Notes under the pieces: generated by a model | The model's database searches: none | Told to the model about the DNA's origin: nothing | What the model saw: only the letters and a program-made list of their open reading frames with translations | NCBI RefSeq assembly: GCF_947500325.1 | Contig: NZ_CANMRQ010000022.1 | Coordinates: forward strand, 1 to 60,577 | Source: an uncultured Lacinutrix sp. | GTDB lineage: Bacteria > Bacteroidota > Bacteroidia > Flavobacteriales > Flavobacteriaceae | Length of the DNA: 60,577 bases | Direction of reading: 5' to 3' | In this document: piece after piece, positions 24,476 to 33,093 of the stretch | Layout of the letters: each line of letters starts with the position of its first letter | How positions within the stretch are numbered: the stretch's first letter is position 1 | Program-made: the position numbers and the translations under genes

Positions 24476-25723
24476 ATGAGTAAAAGTGTAATTATAATTG
24501 GAGGAGGAATTATAGGATTAAGTTCTGCTTATTATCTTCAAAAAGAAGGACATCAAGTTACAATTATAGATAAATCTAATTTTTCTGGAGGAGCATCATA
24601 CGTTAATGCTGGATATATTACACCAAGTCATTTTGTGTCATTGGCGGCACCGGGAATGATTAATAAAGGGATTAAATGGATGTTTAATTCAGCAAGCCCA
24701 TTTTATGTTAAACCTAGATTAGATACAGATTTTATTAAGTGGACATGGGCGTTTAAAAAGTCATCAACAGCAGCAAAGGTTGAGAGCGCAATACCTATAA
24801 TTAAAGATATCAATCTTTATAGTAGAGATTTATATGAAGAGATAAAAAAGTCTAGTGATTTTGATTTTCATTATGAAAGAAAAGGCTTGTTAATGTGCTA
24901 TCAAACTGATAAAGTTGGTGAAGAGGAATGGAAAATTGGTCAGCGAGGTATTAAGGAAGGATTAGGAGTTAAAAACTTGTCTGTAAAAGACGTTAAAGCG
25001 ATACAGCCTAATGCTAATTTAAATGTTAAAGGAGCAGTATATTATGATTCTGATGCACATATGACGCCGTCAGATTTTATGCCGCAAATGATTGCTCATT
25101 TAAAATCTAAAGGAGTTACTTTTTTTGAAAATGAAGAAGTTAAAGATATAGATGTTGCTAGTGGATTAATTTCGAAAGTAGTTACTAACAAACAGGAATT
25201 AACTGCTGATGAAGTTGTTTTAGCAGCAGGTAGTTGGAGTCCATTAATTACTAAAAAAATAGGGTTAAAGATTCCCGTTCAAGCTGGAAAAGGCTATAGA
25301 ATTAATGTTAATAGAGAAACAGGTATTACTATTCCTGCTATTTTATGCGAGGCTAAAGTTGCAGTAACTCCAATGGAAGGTTTTACTCGTTTTGCTGGTA
25401 CTATGGAAGTTGCAGGAATAAACCACTCTATAAATCCAGTAAGGGTAAATGCAATAGCAAATGCAGCTAAAAAATATTATAGAGATGTAGATATTACTGA
25501 AGCAGAGAAAACGAATGCAGAATGTGGATTACGTCCATGTACACCTGATGGATTGCCATATATTGGTAAATCGTCAAAATGTAAAAACTTAACAATAGCT
25601 ACAGGTCACGCAATGATGGGATGGAGTTTAGGACCAGCCACAGGTAAGTTGGTTACTGAAGTTATTTCTGATAAAAAAACAAGTTTAAATTTGAATCCTT
25701 TTCACCCAGATAGAACATTTTAA
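24476..25723 (+). CDS. FAD-dependent D-amino-acid dehydrogenase; likely D-hydroxyproline dehydrogenase
   Basis: A 415-residue DAO-family flavoprotein. The N-terminal dinucleotide-binding motif is GGGIIG (about 8-13), with Glu/Asp (IDKS) at the end of the second strand. The C-terminal FAD segment is RPCTPDGLPYIG (about 361-372), and ATGHAMMGWSLGP follows. The layout matches DadA-type dehydrogenases. Between a Hyp epimerase and proline peptidases, oxidation of cis-4-hydroxy-D-proline to the pyrroline is the likely reaction, with electrons passed to the quinone pool. Confidence 0.87.
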   Translation: MSKSVIIIGGGIIGLSSAYYLQKEGHQVTIIDKSNFSGGASYVNAGYITPSHFVSLAAPGMINKGIKWMFNSASPFYVKPRLDTDFIKWTWAFKKSSTAAKVESAIPIIKDINLYSRDLYEEIKKSSDFDFHYERKGLLMCYQTDKVGEEEWKIGQRGIKEGLGVKNLSVKDVKAIQPNANLNVKGAVYYDSDAHMTPSDFMPQMIAHLKSKGVTFFENEEVKDIDVASGLISKVVTNKQELTADEVVLAAGSWSPLITKKIGLKIPVQAGKGYRINVNRETGITIPAILCEAKVAVTPMEGFTRFAGTMEVAGINHSINPVRVNAIANAAKKYYRDVDITEAEKTNAECGLRPCTPDGLPYIGKSSKCKNLTIATGHAMMGWSLGPATGKLVTEVISDKKTSLNLNPFHPDRTF

Positions 25724-25724
25724 A

Positions 25725-27023
25725 ATGCGTTACGAGAAAATTACAAAAGAGTTATTTATAGAAAACAGGAATCGTTTTATTTTAAAAATGAAGAGTAATA
25801 CCATTTCTATTCTAACATCTAATGATGTAAAGCATAATAATGCAGATGATATTATGGGCTTTACTCAAAATAACGATTTGTTTTATCTCTCTGGTATTGA
25901 TCAAGAAGAAACTATTTTGGTTTTATATCCAGAAGCTTATAAAAAAAATAATAGAGAGATTTTATTTATAAAAGAAACTAATGAACATGTTAAAATTTGG
26001 GATGGTGAGAAACTAACTAAATCAGAAGCTTCAGAAATCTCTGGAATTAAACGTGTAGAATGGTTAAAAGATTTTGAGAAAGTATTACAGTTAATGGCTT
26101 TTGAGGCCGATGGTTTTTATTTGGGGCATAATGAACATATTAAACGTGTAACAAAAGATCAGCAAACACAACAAGATCGAATGATATTATGGTGTAAAGA
26201 AAAATATCCTCTACACGACTATCATAGAGTAGCTAAAATTACTAGAGAATTACGGCCTATAAAATCAGATGTAGAAGTAGCATTGATCCAAAGGGCAGCC
26301 AACATAAGTGTTGAGTCTTTTAAACGCGTGTTGAAAGTTTGTAAACCTAATATTAAAGAGTATGAATTAGAAGCAGAGCTAACTTATAACCTAGTGAGAT
26401 CTGGTGGTTCTCATCATGCGTTTATGCCTATTGTTGCTTCAGGAAAAAATGCTTGTGCACTACATTATAATAGTAATGATGCTATTTGTAAGGAAGGAGA
26501 TATGATCTTAATGGATTTTGGAGTTTGTTATGCAAATTATAATAGTGATACTACACGTTGTTTTCCTGTAAATGGTAAGTTTTCAAAACGGCAAAAAGAA
26601 GTGTATACTTCTGTGCTTCATTGTTTAAAAGAAGGTAGTAAATTATTGTTAGCTGGTACTTTACCAGAAGATTATGAAAAAGAGATGGCTAGTTTGGTCG
26701 AAGCCGAATTAATAAAGCTGGGATTGTTAAGCGCAAATGAAGTTGCAATGCAAGATATTGAGAAGCCATTGTATAAAAAATACTTCATGCATGGTACAGC
26801 ACACTATTTAGGATTAGATGTCCATGATATAGGATTATATTCTAGACCTTTTGAGGCTGGAATGGTATTAACTTGTGAGCCAGGAATATATATACCTGAA
26901 GAAGGTATTGGTTGTCGATTAGAAAATGATTATTTAATTACATCAACGGGAAATGTTAATCTTACAGAAGCAATGCCTATAGAAATTGAAGATATTGAAA
27001 GGTTGATGAATAACAAAAAATAA
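25725..27023 (+). CDS. M24B aminopeptidase P family protein
   Basis: A 432-residue Xaa-Pro aminopeptidase-like protein with an N-terminal creatinase-like domain (about 1-180) and a C-terminal pita-bread domain. Metal ligands are visible: Asp in LMDFGVCYANYNSDTTR (two Asp), His in HGTAHYLGLDVHD, Glu in CEPGIYIPEEG and Glu in CRLENDYLIT. It would remove an N-terminal residue preceding Pro or Hyp. It starts one base after the flavoprotein stop and has no signal peptide, so it acts in the cytoplasm on imported peptides. Confidence 0.92.
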   Translation: MRYEKITKELFIENRNRFILKMKSNTISILTSNDVKHNNADDIMGFTQNNDLFYLSGIDQEETILVLYPEAYKKNNREILFIKETNEHVKIWDGEKLTKSEASEISGIKRVEWLKDFEKVLQLMAFEADGFYLGHNEHIKRVTKDQQTQQDRMILWCKEKYPLHDYHRVAKITRELRPIKSDVEVALIQRAANISVESFKRVLKVCKPNIKEYELEAELTYNLVRSGGSHHAFMPIVASGKNACALHYNSNDAICKEGDMILMDFGVCYANYNSDTTRCFPVNGKFSKRQKEVYTSVLHCLKEGSKLLLAGTLPEDYEKEMASLVEAELIKLGLLSANEVAMQDIEKPLYKKYFMHGTAHYLGLDVHDIGLYSRPFEAGMVLTCEPGIYIPEEGIGCRLENDYLITSTGNVNLTEAMPIEIEDIERLMNNKK

Positions 27024-27033
27024 AATATAATTT

Positions 27034-28260
27034 ATGAGTACATATGGAATTGGAGGCTCAACAATAGAAGCAGAACTAAAAGCAATTAAACCTAAAGCAC
27101 ATTTAGTAAAGCCTATTAAAAAAGAAGAATTTCAAAGGCGAATAAGTAATGCTTGTAAGATAATGAAGACAGAAAATGTTCAAGTGATGTATTTGCACGC
27201 TGGGACTAATTTATACTATTTTACAGGTATGAGATGGAACTCGAGCGAGCGAATGGTAGGAGCTTTATTATTTCCAAATGGGACATTACAATATATAGTT
27301 CCAGAGTTTGAAAAAGGCACTATTTTAGATTTTATGCGCATTGAAGGAAAGATATGTTGTTGGAAAGAGCATGAGAGTCCGTATCAATTATTTACACAAA
27401 TTCTTATAGAGAATGGTGTAGCTAAAGGCACTATTTCTATAGATGAAGCAACTCCTTTTTTTATAACTAATGGCATTACTATTTCTCAGGATAATTATAA
27501 GTTAATTGATGCAAAACCTATTACTGCAGGCTGTAGAATGCTAAAATCTAATGCCGAAATAGCTATAATGCAAGTGGCAATGGATATTACTTTAGAAGTA
27601 CAAAAAGCAGCAGCTAGAATTTTAAGAGTAGGAATTAGTGCAAAAGAAGTAAGGGATTTTATTAATCAAGCACATATAAGATATGGCGTGCCTTCTGGGT
27701 CATATTTCTGTATTGTATTATTTGGTGTAGATTCTTCTTTTCCACATGGTGTTAAATCTCCTAAAAATTTAGAAGAGAATGAAGTCGTATTGATAGATAC
27801 TGGGTGTGTTTTACATGACTATATTTCAGATATTACAAGAACTTATGTTTATGGAGAAGCAAATGATTTACAACGTCGCATTTGGAATATAGAAAAAGAA
27901 ACGCAACAAGCAGCGTTTAATGCAGCACAATTAGGTAATACTTGTGCTTCCATAGACATCGCTTCAAGAAAAATATTAGAATCATATAATTTAGGTCCAG
28001 ATTACAAATTACCAGGTTTACCACACAGAACAGGGCATGGTATAGGTTTAGATATTCACGAATGGCCATATATCGTTAGAAACGACCAAACAGTTTTAAG
28101 ACCTGGAATGACCTTTAGTAATGAACCTATGATTTGTGTTCCAAATGAATTTGGAATTCGTCTAGAAGATCATATTTATATGACAGAAGAAGGTCCAAAA
28201 TGGTTTACAAAGCCTATGCATTCCATAGATGATCCTTTTGGATTAAATGAAACAATTTAA
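27034..28260 (+). CDS. M24 family Xaa-Pro peptidase (second copy)
   Basis: A 408-residue M24 peptidase, clearly different from the preceding gene. Metal ligands are in LIDTGCVLHDYISDITR (two Asp), HRTGHGIGLDIHE (His), SNEPMICVP (Glu) and RLEDHIYMTE (Glu). The N-terminal creatinase-like domain includes YFTGMRWNSSERM. It is probably a prolidase or an aminopeptidase P with another length preference than its neighbour. No signal peptide, so cytoplasmic. Co-transcribed with the upstream Hyp genes (10-base gap). Confidence 0.9.
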   Translation: MSTYGIGGSTIEAELKAIKPKAHLVKPIKKEEFQRRISNACKIMKTENVQVMYLHAGTNLYYFTGMRWNSSERMVGALLFPNGTLQYIVPEFEKGTILDFMRIEGKICCWKEHESPYQLFTQILIENGVAKGTISIDEATPFFITNGITISQDNYKLIDAKPITAGCRMLKSNAEIAIMQVAMDITLEVQKAAARILRVGISAKEVRDFINQAHIRYGVPSGSYFCIVLFGVDSSFPHGVKSPKNLEENEVVLIDTGCVLHDYISDITRTYVYGEANDLQRRIWNIEKETQQAAFNAAQLGNTCASIDIASRKILESYNLGPDYKLPGLPHRTGHGIGLDIHEWPYIVRNDQTVLRPGMTFSNEPMICVPNEFGIRLEDHIYMTEEGPKWFTKPMHSIDDPFGLNETI

Positions 28261-28293
28261 AAAGTGAAATTAATTCACAAAAACAAACCTATT

Positions 28294-29610
28294 ATGAAAC
28301 TAATTTGTCCTTTCTATTTTTTAATTTTTGTTTTAATAGTAACAAGCTGTAAAACAGTACAACCTGTTGTAAATTCAATAAATGAAATTACCAATTTTGA
28401 AAAATTAGCAGCTATAAAAAACGTAATAAGCATTGAAAAAAAAGATGCAGTAAGTCATTTTGATGAAAATTATGAAATATGGTTCGAACAGCCAATAGAT
28501 CATAACAATTTAAATAAAGGAACATTTAAACAACGTGTATATTTAGGATTTGAAAATAGTAATCAGCCAGTAATTGTTGAGCTTCGTGGCTATGGAATAG
28601 GATCTGAAAAGGCTGGTGAATTAGCTAATCATTATAAAGCAAACCAGTTAACTATTGAGCATCGTTATTTTAATAATTCTCGCCCTAGAGAAATAGATTG
28701 GAACACGCTTACTGTTGAGAATGCAGCTAAAGATCAGGCTATAATTATAGATGCTATTAGAAATGCCTTGTTTTCAAAAGCGAAGTTTATAACAACTGGA
28801 ATTTCAAAAGGATGCCAAACGACTATGGCGCATCGTAGATATTTTCCAAATAATGTAGATGCTAGTGTATGCTATGTTGGCCCTTTAAATTACCAGCGAG
28901 AAGATCCGAGAGTGTATAAATTTTTAAAAACCGTAGGTACAAAAGAAGCTAGAGCAAAGATCCAAGCTTTTCAAGAGTTATGCTTTGAAAATAGAAAAGC
29001 GCTTAAAGAAAAGATGAAAAAAATTGCAATTGATAAAGGTCTAACATGGGAATTTGGTATAGACAATGCTATTAACTATACTATTTTAGAATACTCATTT
29101 GCTTTTTGGCAATGGGGAAATACTATTGATAGTATTCCGTCTGGAAATGTATCTATAGACGATATGTATAACCATTTAATTAATGTATCTGGTTATGGCT
29201 TTTTTGAAGAGAAAGCTGTTGAAGGCTTACAACCTTATTTTTGGGCAGCGTTAACAGAACAAGGTATTTATGGATATGAAACAGCATCTTTTAAAAAATA
29301 CTTTAATAATGAATCAAAGGTTTATAAATTTGATTGGGCTTTTCCTGAAGGTGTATCAAAACAATATAATCTAAAACCAATGCAAGACATTAAATCGTTT
29401 TTAGATAATTCAGCTAAAAAAATGCTTTTTATATATGGTGAATATGACTCTTGGAGTGCAACTGCAGTCGAATTGAATGCAAATGCGCCAAAAAGAGAGT
29501 TGTATAAATTTGTAAAACCTCAAGGCGATCATAAAACACGTATTAAGAGTTTTAACACAGAAAATAAAGAAAAAATATTTGATATTATTGATAGTTGGTT
29601 AAAGCAATAA
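28294..29610 (+). CDS. Serine aminopeptidase lipoprotein (S28/S37-type, alpha/beta-hydrolase)
   Basis: 438 residues from ATG 28294, which starts a lipoprotein signal (MKLICPFYFLIFVLIVTSC, lipidated C19). A GTG at 28264 would place ten extra residues before the signal. The mature protein has FEQPIDHNN, the oxyanion/strand region VIVELRGYG, the nucleophile S171 in TTGISKGCQTT, the acid in IYGEYDSWS and the base in PQGDHKTR. This matches PS-10-type tripeptidyl or prolyl aminopeptidases. Anchored in the envelope, it would trim Pro/Hyp-containing peptides before uptake. Last gene of the Hyp cluster. Confidence 0.8.
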   Translation: MKLICPFYFLIFVLIVTSCKTVQPVVNSINEITNFEKLAAIKNVISIEKKDAVSHFDENYEIWFEQPIDHNNLNKGTFKQRVYLGFENSNQPVIVELRGYGIGSEKAGELANHYKANQLTIEHRYFNNSRPREIDWNTLTVENAAKDQAIIIDAIRNALFSKAKFITTGISKGCQTTMAHRRYFPNNVDASVCYVGPLNYQREDPRVYKFLKTVGTKEARAKIQAFQELCFENRKALKEKMKKIAIDKGLTWEFGIDNAINYTILEYSFAFWQWGNTIDSIPSGNVSIDDMYNHLINVSGYGFFEEKAVEGLQPYFWAALTEQGIYGYETASFKKYFNNESKVYKFDWAFPEGVSKQYNLKPMQDIKSFLDNSAKKMLFIYGEYDSWSATAVELNANAPKRELYKFVKPQGDHKTRIKSFNTENKEKIFDIIDSWLKQ

Positions 29611-29653
29611 CATATTTTTATTTGTATAGAATTTAATGGCGACTAGTTTACTT

Positions 29654-31684
29654 TTAGTTGTTTTGTAAAAGCATAATAAGATGAGCAGCACTCCAGCTAA
29701 AGTTCTGAGCATTTAGTCCTTTACCAGTTAAAGGATGATAATTTTCTCTTATAGCTTTTCCTTTGCCTAAGATGCCCTCAGCACCACTTATTATTTGCGT
29801 GGTTGCCTTGTTTGCTTCTTTGTTGTAACCATAATTACGCAATCCTTTTACGCCAAAATAAGCTTGATCTAACCAATTTGGGCCTCGCCAATAACCTTCT
29901 AAAGGGGCAAAACGTGAATGGTCGGCACTCATAGTTTGAAATGGAACCTTTGTAAAGAATTTTTTAGGATTCATCATTTTGTTTTTTATGGTCTCAGCCT
30001 GTTTTTGAGTTGCCACATTTGCCCATAAAGCAATCCAACCTTCGCTGCCTTCTCCTTTTATAAAAGTATTTCCAGATAAATTTGTGTCATAAAACCAGCC
30101 ATCATTTTTATCATAAAATTGTTTTTGAATTTTATATTTTAACGTATTGGCAGCTATTGTATATTGTTTGCTATCATCAAATTGTTTTATTTCATGTGCT
30201 AAATAACTTAGAAATAACTTTTCAGCATATAAGTAAGCATTTAAATCTATACTTTCTTGATTTAAAGAATATGCGCCTTTAGTGTTTTTTAAGATTTTAG
30301 AATTATCAAATCGTATAGCATTATCCATTCCGCTTTCCCATTTTGCAGCAATTAACGAACCATCTGTAGAACCATATTCGCAAAGACCGTCTTTGTCGTG
30401 GTCTCGTTTGTTATACCACCATTGGTGATACTTTTTTAATTTTGGATACAGTTCTTTTACAAAATCTATGTCTTTATCTTTTTTATAAATTTTTACTACT
30501 GCCCAAGCAGAAAGTGGTGGTTTGGTGTCTCGGTAATTATGAGATTCAATTAAAGTGTCTCTATAAACGCAGTCTGCTACAAAACCATCGTTGTTTTGAA
30601 ATTCGAACATTAATTTTACTTGCTTTTTTGCTAAATCAATATTATAATAAGATAATCCTACAGCATGTTTCCATGAATCCCATGACCAAAACCCATTAAA
30701 CCATTTGTAATGGTAACTAGGAAATAATCCTTCATGTTTAATTTCACCAGCAGGTATGCGCCAATTATTTTGTAAAGTGAGATGTGATTTAGCTAGTACT
30801 TGTTTGTATATAGAATCTTTAAATTGATATTTTTGATTGTCTATAAGTGCCTTTAATTCTTTGTTTTTTTCAATTTTTCGGTGGTTTAAAATAGTATCAA
30901 AGTTTACATTGGTAATATTTGATTTTTCATCTTCCCAGGAGTATTCTGGAAATATAAAAGATTGAGATATTAAATATGACTTAGACTTTCCAGGCTCTAG
31001 AAATTGTGTGTCAAAATGAACATTATAATAATTGTCTGAGGTCATTATAGTAACAGATTCTTTTGGAAATTTCAAATATCCTTTTGCTTTAGATTTTTTA
31101 GAGGAAAGCACAATGGTTTCATTTTTAGAAGAAACAGTTATATCTATATCAAATAATTCCCCACTTACCGAAGGATGAAGTGTAATGCCTTTAGAAGATA
31201 TATTTGTAATAGTTGTTTTTTGAAGAGCTGTATGCCCAGAAGCATAAACTAATTCTTGTTTTACGTAAAGTCTTTTGTTTTTATAGACTTGTACTAAATG
31301 ACTAGAATAACTATGTTGTGATTTTAAAGTTGAATTCCAGTCTATAATGTTAGTATTGTTTTTACCTTTTAAACTTAGTTTAGCAAGTGATTGGCTAGAC
31401 CAAATGCCATTTTGCTGAGTCATTAAAAAAGGGCCTGAAAAACCTGAGAAATTAGATTTAGAATCTGGTAGACTATAGGCAAACCATGCACCTTGATCAG
31501 AAAACATTAATCCACTTCTGTCTATAGAGTCTTTAGGAGATACTCTATAATCAAGTATATTTTCACTATGATATAATTGATTAAATGTAGGATAAATAGC
31601 TAGTGGCTCTTTGCCTTTAGAGCAGTTAGAAATTAATATAATTATAAATATTATAAAAAAGATTTTTTTATATGCTAATCTCAT
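29654..31684 (-). CDS. GH63/trehalase-like glycosidase lipoprotein
   Basis: A 676-residue lipoprotein (signal ending IILISNC). Residues from about 310 to the end form an (alpha/alpha)6-type glycosidase domain. GFWSWDSWKHA, then WESGMDNAIRFD (about 446-457, containing a likely catalytic acid) and EGYWRGPNWLDQAYF (about 592-606) are hallmarks of GH63 and related trehalase-like families. The N-terminal half is a beta-rich domain. It would cleave an alpha-glucoside or alpha-mannoside in the periplasm or at the surface. Substrate not readable from the sequence. No SusC/SusD pair is nearby. Confidence 0.82.
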   Translation of the reverse strand: MRLAYKKIFFIIFIIILISNCSKGKEPLAIYPTFNQLYHSENILDYRVSPKDSIDRSGLMFSDQGAWFAYSLPDSKSNFSGFSGPFLMTQQNGIWSSQSLAKLSLKGKNNTNIIDWNSTLKSQHSYSSHLVQVYKNKRLYVKQELVYASGHTALQKTTITNISSKGITLHPSVSGELFDIDITVSSKNETIVLSSKKSKAKGYLKFPKESVTIMTSDNYYNVHFDTQFLEPGKSKSYLISQSFIFPEYSWEDEKSNITNVNFDTILNHRKIEKNKELKALIDNQKYQFKDSIYKQVLAKSHLTLQNNWRIPAGEIKHEGLFPSYHYKWFNGFWSWDSWKHAVGLSYYNIDLAKKQVKLMFEFQNNDGFVADCVYRDTLIESHNYRDTKPPLSAWAVVKIYKKDKDIDFVKELYPKLKKYHQWWYNKRDHDKDGLCEYGSTDGSLIAAKWESGMDNAIRFDNSKILKNTKGAYSLNQESIDLNAYLYAEKLFLSYLAHEIKQFDDSKQYTIAANTLKYKIQKQFYDKNDGWFYDTNLSGNTFIKGEGSEGWIALWANVATQKQAETIKNKMMNPKKFFTKVPFQTMSADHSRFAPLEGYWRGPNWLDQAYFGVKGLRNYGYNKEANKATTQIISGAEGILGKGKAIRENYHPLTGKGLNAQNFSWSAAHLIMLLQNN

Positions 31685-31711
31685 AACTTAAATTAATTGT
31701 CTCGTGTTTCT

Positions 31712-31733
31712 AACAATGATTGTAATCATTGTT
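31712..31733. promoter_or_regulatory. 22-bp palindrome before the glycosidase gene
   Basis: AACAATGATT (31712-31721), GT, AATCATTGTT (31724-31733) is a perfect inverted repeat 28 bases upstream of the glycosidase start (minus strand). On the plus strand it is followed by seven more T. It may be an operator; a terminator role is less likely because no plus-strand gene ends here. Confidence 0.35.
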
Positions 31734-31878
31734 TTTTTTGAAAACTATTTTTTAATAGATTAAAATAACTAAAATCTAAATTGTTATTATAATTAAGTGT
31801 ATAATTAATTACAATAGTATTAGTCATGGATAATATAGTATCATTTAATAGTTTCGGTTTATAAAAACAATTAAAAGA

Positions 31879-32979
31879 TTAAAGTAATTTCTGTTGCCCT
31901 TTGTAGAAAGCATCAGCTTGTTGTTGCATAAGTTCTCTCGCCTTTTTACGTTTGTATTCGTATAATTCATCTTCTTCAGCAATATCTGTATATACCTTAT
32001 TATTAATTGCAAAATCTGCTTTTATTGCTAATTTACGTTCTTCTACTTTTTGCTCTACAATACCTTTTATTGCAGTTTCTTGATCTTCTAATTTAAAATC
32101 GTATTCTCCCTTAGGAGATAATAATTTTGCAAAAATTGGAGAGGTTTCAATTGCTAAAAACAATAAAAAAATAAAAAACGACGGTAGCCAAGGTAAACTG
32201 CCTAAAGCATTAACACGAGCCATTAAACCATCAAAACCATCAATTATAGGCTGTGTTGAGGTTATTTGTTTATCATAATCAGTTTTTAGTTTGGCAATTT
32301 CTGTTTCGGCTGCAACTATTTTAGCTTTGTTAGTTTCTTTAAGGGTCTGTAATTCTGCTAGAGCAGCATCATGTTTCTCTCTCTTTTCTTTATAAACGGG
32401 GCCTTTTCCTAGTAAATTTGTTCCAGCCGTTCCTTCTGCTTCACTAATGTATGTGTTGTATAGAGCATTTACTTCTGTTTCTTTACTTGTAATTTCTTTT
32501 TGAAGTGTAATTATATTATTTTCCAAAGCTTCAGTCTTTGGTGTGAATTGTAGGGCAATTTGATCTTGATTTGCAAGTGTTAATTCATTTTTTTGTTCTA
32601 ATAATACTTGGTTAATCTCTTTTTCAAAAATCTTAAGCTCTAAAGGTTTTGAGATTACTACAGCTATAATTACAGCTAACAGTAAACGAGGTGATGCTTG
32701 TATAATTTCATCTATAATATGGTTTCTTTTTTTTATTGTAGAAACTATAAAACGATCTAAATTGAAAATTAGTAATCCCCAAACTAATCCAAATCCAATT
32801 GCTGCGTAAAGATTATCAAAAACGGTATAAAGTGCATAACTTGAAGCTAAAAAAGCCATTAAGGCAGTAAAGAATACCGTAGCTCCAATGCCGGCATATT
32901 TATTTTGCTCTCCTATAGAACTTTTAGAAAGAATATCTGTATCTGCTCCAGAGCAGATAATAAAAAACTGTTTTAGCAT
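31879..32979 (-). CDS. DUF4407 domain-containing membrane protein
   Basis: 366 residues from the ATG complementary to 32977-32979. An upstream in-frame ATG at 33048 directly abuts the preceding terminator and would leave no room for a promoter, so the shorter start is preferred. Layout: FFIICSGADTDIL start, four hydrophobic helices (about 32-55, 60-80, 100-118, 270-290), and a long coiled coil of Glu/Lys/Gln at about 135-250. This matches DUF4407. Function unknown; possibly a membrane scaffold. Confidence 0.85.
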   Translation of the reverse strand: MLKQFFIICSGADTDILSKSSIGEQNKYAGIGATVFFTALMAFLASSYALYTVFDNLYAAIGFGLVWGLLIFNLDRFIVSTIKKRNHIIDEIIQASPRLLLAVIIAVVISKPLELKIFEKEINQVLLEQKNELTLANQDQIALQFTPKTEALENNIITLQKEITSKETEVNALYNTYISEAEGTAGTNLLGKGPVYKEKREKHDAALAELQTLKETNKAKIVAAETEIAKLKTDYDKQITSTQPIIDGFDGLMARVNALGSLPWLPSFFIFLLFLAIETSPIFAKLLSPKGEYDFKLEDQETAIKGIVEQKVEERKLAIKADFAINNKVYTDIAEEDELYEYKRKKARELMQQQADAFYKGQQKLL

Positions 32980-33048
32980 AATGTAGATAGATTTGATTGA
33001 TAGACTATTAGAACGTCTAACCTTAGCTTTTGTTACATTATTTAACAT

Positions 33049-33079
33049 AAAAAAAGCTTCTTTTAAAGAAGCTTTTTTT
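33049..33079. terminator. Symmetric bidirectional terminator
   Basis: AAAAAAAGCTTCTTT (33049-33063) and AAAGAAGCTTTTTTT (33065-33079) are perfect complements around one base. It lies just after the large M56 gene (minus strand), which it should terminate. Confidence 0.8.
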
Positions 33080-33093
33080 ATAAACTAATAATT

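Noticed and set aside
32980-33048. Longer start of the DUF4407 gene
   Set aside because: The upstream ATG touches the terminator of the preceding gene, leaving no promoter, and DUF4407 proteins usually begin near FxxxCSGA.
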